Shown here: piece after piece, positions 2,749-5,565 of the stretch
How positions within the stretch are numbered: the stretch's first letter is position 1
Layout of the letters: every line of letters begins with the position of its first letter
Assembly (NCBI GenBank): GCA_015655365.1
Contig: JAATFE010000083.1
Coordinates: 1 to 5,565, forward strand
DNA: 5,565 nt
Source: Terriglobales bacterium
GTDB lineage: Bacteria; Acidobacteriota; Terriglobia; Terriglobales; Acidobacteriaceae
Reading direction: 5' to 3'
The notes under the pieces: generated by a model
Databases searched by the model: none
What the model saw: only the letters and a program-made list of their open reading frames with translations
What the model was told of the DNA's origin: nothing
Program-made: the position numbers and the translations under genes

Positions 2749-5565
2749 TTAGTCCACGGTGAGCGTCAGGGTGATGCTGCGCTGCACGTTGTTGGAAGAA
2801 ACCGTGACGGGAATCGTGTAGGTTCCTGCCGGGGTTAGATTGCCTCCCTTGGCGGGGCTGCTCGAACCTCCCGAACCGCCCGAGCCCGCACAACTGGTGA
2901 CGCCGACTGCCACGATTGCGAACAAAACGGCCAGCAGAAGACCCGCTCGGCTACGCTTCCGGCTGAGCGGCAACAACAACAGCCCGCACAGAAGAGGAAG
3001 CGCGCGCCAGCCGGATGGCGGAATCAGGCTGGCCGAGCCGGATTGGCCCGTGGAGATCTGCACCGCTACGTTTCCCGTAACGCCGGCGGCAAGGGTTTCG
3101 CTGGCGGGGTTGAAGAGACAGAGGGCATTGGTTGGGGGAGTTCCGCACTGGAAGCTGAAGGTGCCCGAGGAGCCCGGCGCGGGCGTAATGACCAGGGTAT
3201 AGTTGGCGACCTGGCCGCCGACGACGGTCTGGCTGGTTGCGCCGGAAGCGGTAAGCGTGAAATCGAACGGGACCGTGCCCGTGCCGCTCAGGGCCACTGC
3301 GACGGGATTGGCCGCCGAGGTAGAGGCGATGGACAAAGTGCCGGTCGCGGCACCCGCGGCGGTAGGCGTAAAGACGACTCCGGTCGTGCAGCTTTTCCCT
3401 GCGGCCAAGCTGCCGGCGCAGGTGTTCTGGGTGAGGCTGAAGGGGGCGGCAACGGTAAGCACGAGCGACGTGGCGGCGAAGCTGCCCGTGTTGGCAATGG
3501 TCACGGTTTGCGCCGCGCCGGATTGGCCGACGAGCACACCGGGAAATGTCAACTGCGAGGGAGTCGCGGTAAGCACGGTGGTTGTTGAGCCGTTGCCGTT
3601 GAGGGGCACCGAAACCGGCGTGACGCCAAGAGACGAGGATGAGACCACCAAAGTGGCCGCGCTCAATGTCGTGCTTGTAGGAGTGAAGATTACCTGTACC
3701 GTGCAACTGCTTCCGCTGGCCAGGACCGCTCCGCAGGTTGTGGTCCCGGTGGCATAGCTGGCAGCGGCAGAGCCGACGATCTGGAAGCCGACATTGGCCA
3801 TGGGTGCGCCGCCGCTGTTGCTCACAGTCAGCGTCGCGGGCGCACTGGCCACGCCCACCGGCTGCACCGCGAAGTTCAGGCTGGTGGGAGATACCGCGAT
3901 GGCCGGAGGCAGCAGCCCCGTGCCGGAAAGCGGTACCTTCTGGGTCTGGATGATGTCGGAAACGGTCAGGGTTCCAGACTGGACGCCGGCCGCGGTGGGA
4001 GCGAAGACCACGTTGATGGAGCAGCTCGATCGGGCTGCCAACTGGGTGCCGCAATTGGTGGATACCTGGAAGGCTCCACTCACCAAAGCGGCAATCGACG
4101 TGAGCGCCAGGTCTCCGCTGTTGGCGATGGTGACGGTCTGCGCGGAGGAAAGCTGGCCGATCACGGTGCCGGGAAAGGTGAGAGACGCGGGAGAAAGAGC
4201 ATCGGTCGGCGGGGCTGCGCCGGTTCCGCTCAGGGCCACGGTTTGCGTGCCGGCTCCATCGGTAAAGGTGAGGACGCCGGTGGCCGCTCCCGCCACGGTG
4301 GGCGCGAACTCCACCATCACCTGGCAGTCGGTCTGCGGCTGGAGCGCGGTGGTTCCGCAGGAGTTGCTTGCGATCTCGAACGGTCCGGAGATGGCGACGC
4401 CGGAGATGGGCACCGGAGCCCCACCGCTGTTGCCTGCCTCGACCTGCAACGGGGCGGAAGTGGTTCCCACCTCGACCTGATGGAAATCCACGGTGGGCGG
4501 AGTCAGGGTGACGGTACCCGCCGCAGTGGCCGTTCCGCTGAGCGCGACGATGAACTGCCCGCCATATACGTTGGCGAAGATGGTCATTTGACCGGTGCGG
4601 CTGCCTGCCTGGGTGGGCGTGAACGTCACCTGGATGGTGCAACTGGCGCCGGCGTTGACGGTTGCCTGTTGGCAGTTGTCGGTCTCGCCGAAGTCTCCGG
4701 TCACTGCGATTGTGGTTGGGGTCAGCGCGGCGCTGCCGGTGTTGGTGAGGGTCACTGTCTGCGCGGAGCTGGCGGTCCCCGAGGTCTGGCTGGCAAAGGT
4801 CAGGGACGTGGCGTCCACGGTCGCAAAGGTCAGGCCGGCTTTGGCGGTCCACAGCGGGGTTTGCCACACGCCGCGGCCATAGGTCCCCGCCACCAGCACT
4901 TGTGCGGACCCCGGTGCCGAGACAGCGCTGAGCTGAACGACCGGGGCTTCCGGCAGGCCGGTTCCAAAGGCCGACCAGCAGTTGGCGGGCCCGCTCGCGC
5001 AGGTGGCAATCCGGGTGGTGAAATAGACCCCGGCATCGGTGGCAAGATAGACCGTGTTGGCGTCCTGCGGGTCCACGAGAACGCTGTTGGCCGGGGCCCA
5101 GGGAAGATTCGACGTCATGGCTGCCCAGTGCAAGCCTCCATCGGTCGTGCGGTAGAGGCTGCGGACACTCTGAATGGCGCTGGGAATGCCCTCGACCGTC
5201 ACATAGACCGTTTTCCCGGTCGGATCGTGAGAGTCGACGAAGATGCTGGAGATATCGAGGTTATAGGCGTTCATGGCCACGGTGTCGTTGGTGACCGGAT
5301 TCAAGGTCAAATCCTGCCACACCGGCGACGCGCTGAAGGATGGATTGCTGAAGGATGGATTGACGGTGGCGTTGAAAATATGGCCAGCCAACCGCGCGTT
5401 TTCGTATGCCGAGCCGTACGTGGCAACGTAGATCGTTTCTCCCCCGCCGGGAAGGGCCATGGCGGCCATGGTGCGAATGAGAGCCTCGCCGCTGCAACTT
5501 GTGCCTGTTGTGCCGCTACCCAAAATGCCGATGGGGCTGATGGCGTTGCCGCCGCCCCAACCGAT
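2749..5565 (-). CDS. Large secreted Asp-box propeller / choice-of-anchor-D repeat protein, 5' end beyond the window
   Basis: The frame is open from the right edge to TAA at 2751-2749: 938 codons with no credible start, so the N-terminus lies outside. Numbering is for this fragment. Residues 1 to about 243 look like the last blades of a sialidase/sortilin-like beta-propeller: an Asp-box TTDGGLHW (140-147), then VYLATDAGVYFTTR and VLVAGTYGRGVWQTPLW as blade strands. Five Ig-like repeats of about 100 residues follow (244-349, 350-452, 453-554, 555-663, 664-764), of the choice-of-anchor-D/ASPM-SPD2-Hydin type, each with LTF...NTG...C...C...V.FTPT.AG...G.L...LSGTG. The C-terminal module (765-938) starts like an Ig domain with a Cys pair (FQCGTPPTNALCLFNP). 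It is broken by a hydrophobic segment (855-867), the basic cluster SRKRSR (868-873), a second hydrophobic segment (874-891) and a lipobox-like VTSC (889-892), then a Gly/Ser linker and a last beta-hairpin. Likely cell-surface or secreted; binding partner unknown. Confidence 0.9.
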   Translation of the reverse strand: MGWGGGNAISPIGILGSGTTGTSCSGEALIRTMAAMALPGGGETIYVATYGSAYENARLAGHIFNATVNPSFSNPSFSASPVWQDLTLNPVTNDTVAMNAYNLDISSIFVDSHDPTGKTVYVTVEGIPSAIQSVRSLYRTTDGGLHWAAMTSNLPWAPANSVLVDPQDANTVYLATDAGVYFTTRIATCASGPANCWSAFGTGLPEAPVVQLSAVSAPGSAQVLVAGTYGRGVWQTPLWTAKAGLTFATVDATSLTFASQTSGTASSAQTVTLTNTGSAALTPTTIAVTGDFGETDNCQQATVNAGASCTIQVTFTPTQAGSRTGQMTIFANVYGGQFIVALSGTATAAGTVTLTPPTVDFHQVEVGTTSAPLQVEAGNSGGAPVPISGVAISGPFEIASNSCGTTALQPQTDCQVMVEFAPTVAGAATGVLTFTDGAGTQTVALSGTGAAPPTDALSPASLTFPGTVIGQLSSAQTVTIANSGDLALTSIAALVSGAFQVSTNCGTQLAARSSCSINVVFAPTAAGVQSGTLTVSDIIQTQKVPLSGTGLLPPAIAVSPTSLNFAVQPVGVASAPATLTVSNSGGAPMANVGFQIVGSAAASYATGTTTCGAVLASGSSCTVQVIFTPTSTTLSAATLVVSSSSLGVTPVSVPLNGNGSTTTVLTATPSQLTFPGVLVGQSGAAQTVTIANTGSFAATSLVLTVAAPFSLTQNTCAGSLAAGKSCTTGVVFTPTAAGAATGTLSIASTSAANPVAVALSGTGTVPFDFTLTASGATSQTVVGGQVANYTLVITPAPGSSGTFSFQCGTPPTNALCLFNPASETLAAGVTGNVAVQISTGQSGSASLIPPSGWRALPLLCGLLLLPLSRKRSRAGLLLAVLFAIVAVGVTSCAGSGGSGGSSSPAKGGNLTPAGTYTIPVTVSSNNVQRSITLTLTVD
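3274..4836 (-). repeat. Five tandem Ig-like (choice-of-anchor-D) protein repeats
   Basis: The units are approximately 4836-4519, 4518-4210, 4209-3904, 3903-3577 and 3576-3274 on the minus strand. Each encodes about 100-109 residues with the same order of landmarks: a conserved LTF/LNF/VDF strand, NTG or NSG turn, two cysteines 9 or 10 residues apart, V.F.PT, and a closing LSGTG (LNGNG in unit 4). Units 3 and 5 share the closest wording (LTFPG...GQ...AQTVTIAN.G), which suggests a more recent duplication or stronger constraint. The DNA of the units has diverged, so these are old repeats. Confidence 0.85.
5332..5361. repeat. Perfect 15-bp tandem duplication inside the large gene
   Basis: GCTGAAGGATGGATT occurs twice without interruption (5332-5346 and 5347-5361). 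On the coding minus strand it adds NPSFS twice in frame (NPSFSNPSFSAS, about residues 70-81 of the fragment), in the propeller part before the repeat region. The lack of any mismatch suggests a recent slippage event or a repeat that varies in copy number. Confidence 0.85.

Noticed and set aside
2627..2893. An N-terminal extension of GatC in the same frame up to 2893
   Set aside because: It would overlap the end of the neighbouring gene, has no similarity to GatC, and would make the protein almost twice its normal length. The ATG at 2626 gives the expected 103 residues.
3274..4836. The regularly spaced repeats considered as a CRISPR or other DNA-level array
   Set aside because: The period is about 300 bp, the DNA units are diverged, and similarity follows the protein frame, so these are protein domain repeats.
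2951..4867. A 638-codon minus-strand frame inside the large secreted-protein gene
   Set aside because: It is a frame-shifted shadow of the repeat region. The product is dominated by Arg, His, Gln and Pro with no fold-like pattern, while the overlapping frame encodes clear Ig-like repeats.
5521..5523. TTG as the start codon of the large secreted protein
   Set aside because: The frame stays open for 14 more codons to the window edge, the sequence there continues propeller-like Gly-rich coding sequence, and no signal peptide follows the TTG.
1..5565. A novel defence, mobile or biosynthetic system in the window
   Set aside because: The genes are a housekeeping amidotransferase pair and two exported proteins. 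No nuclease, transposase, toxin, reverse transcriptase or biosynthetic enzyme is seen.

Overview
The window reads as chromosomal DNA from an Acidobacteriota bacterium, probably of the Terriglobia group. This is an inference from three things: the GC-rich sequence, a very large secreted protein of the Asp-box propeller plus choice-of-anchor-D type that is common in that phylum, and a short hairpin-bearing intergenic repeat of REP-like type. No marker gene here fixes the genus. All four supported genes lie on the minus strand, so the window is transcribed from right to left.

Layout in transcription order. From the right edge down to 2749 is the 3' part (938 codons visible) of a large exported protein. 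It has a beta-propeller-like N-terminal part with an Asp-box, five Ig-like repeats each carrying a Cys pair, and a C-terminal module that holds two hydrophobic segments and an internal lipobox-like motif. A 122-bp gap with a possible promoter follows. Next come gatC (2626-2315) and gatA (2229-769), two subunits of the tRNA-dependent amidotransferase GatCAB. gatB is not in the window. gatA appears to start at TTG behind a strong Shine-Dalgarno sequence, 85 bp after gatC.

The 327-bp stretch 442-768, between gatA and the next gene, is non-coding. It holds two diverged copies of an intergenic repeat about 90 bp apart, one with a perfect hairpin, and then a perfect 8-bp dyad that could be an operator. 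At the left edge (441-1) is the 5' part of a gene for a small exported protein of unknown function.

How the genes work together: GatC and GatA belong to one enzyme that amidates Glu-tRNA(Gln) and/or Asp-tRNA(Asn) in the cytoplasm. The two flanking secreted proteins have no evident link to translation and probably sit there by chance. I see no CRISPR array, RNA gene, transposase or defence system. The odd items are the C-terminal architecture of the large protein, the intergenic repeat pair, the dyad, and a 15-bp in-frame tandem duplication. The window looks largely ordinary.
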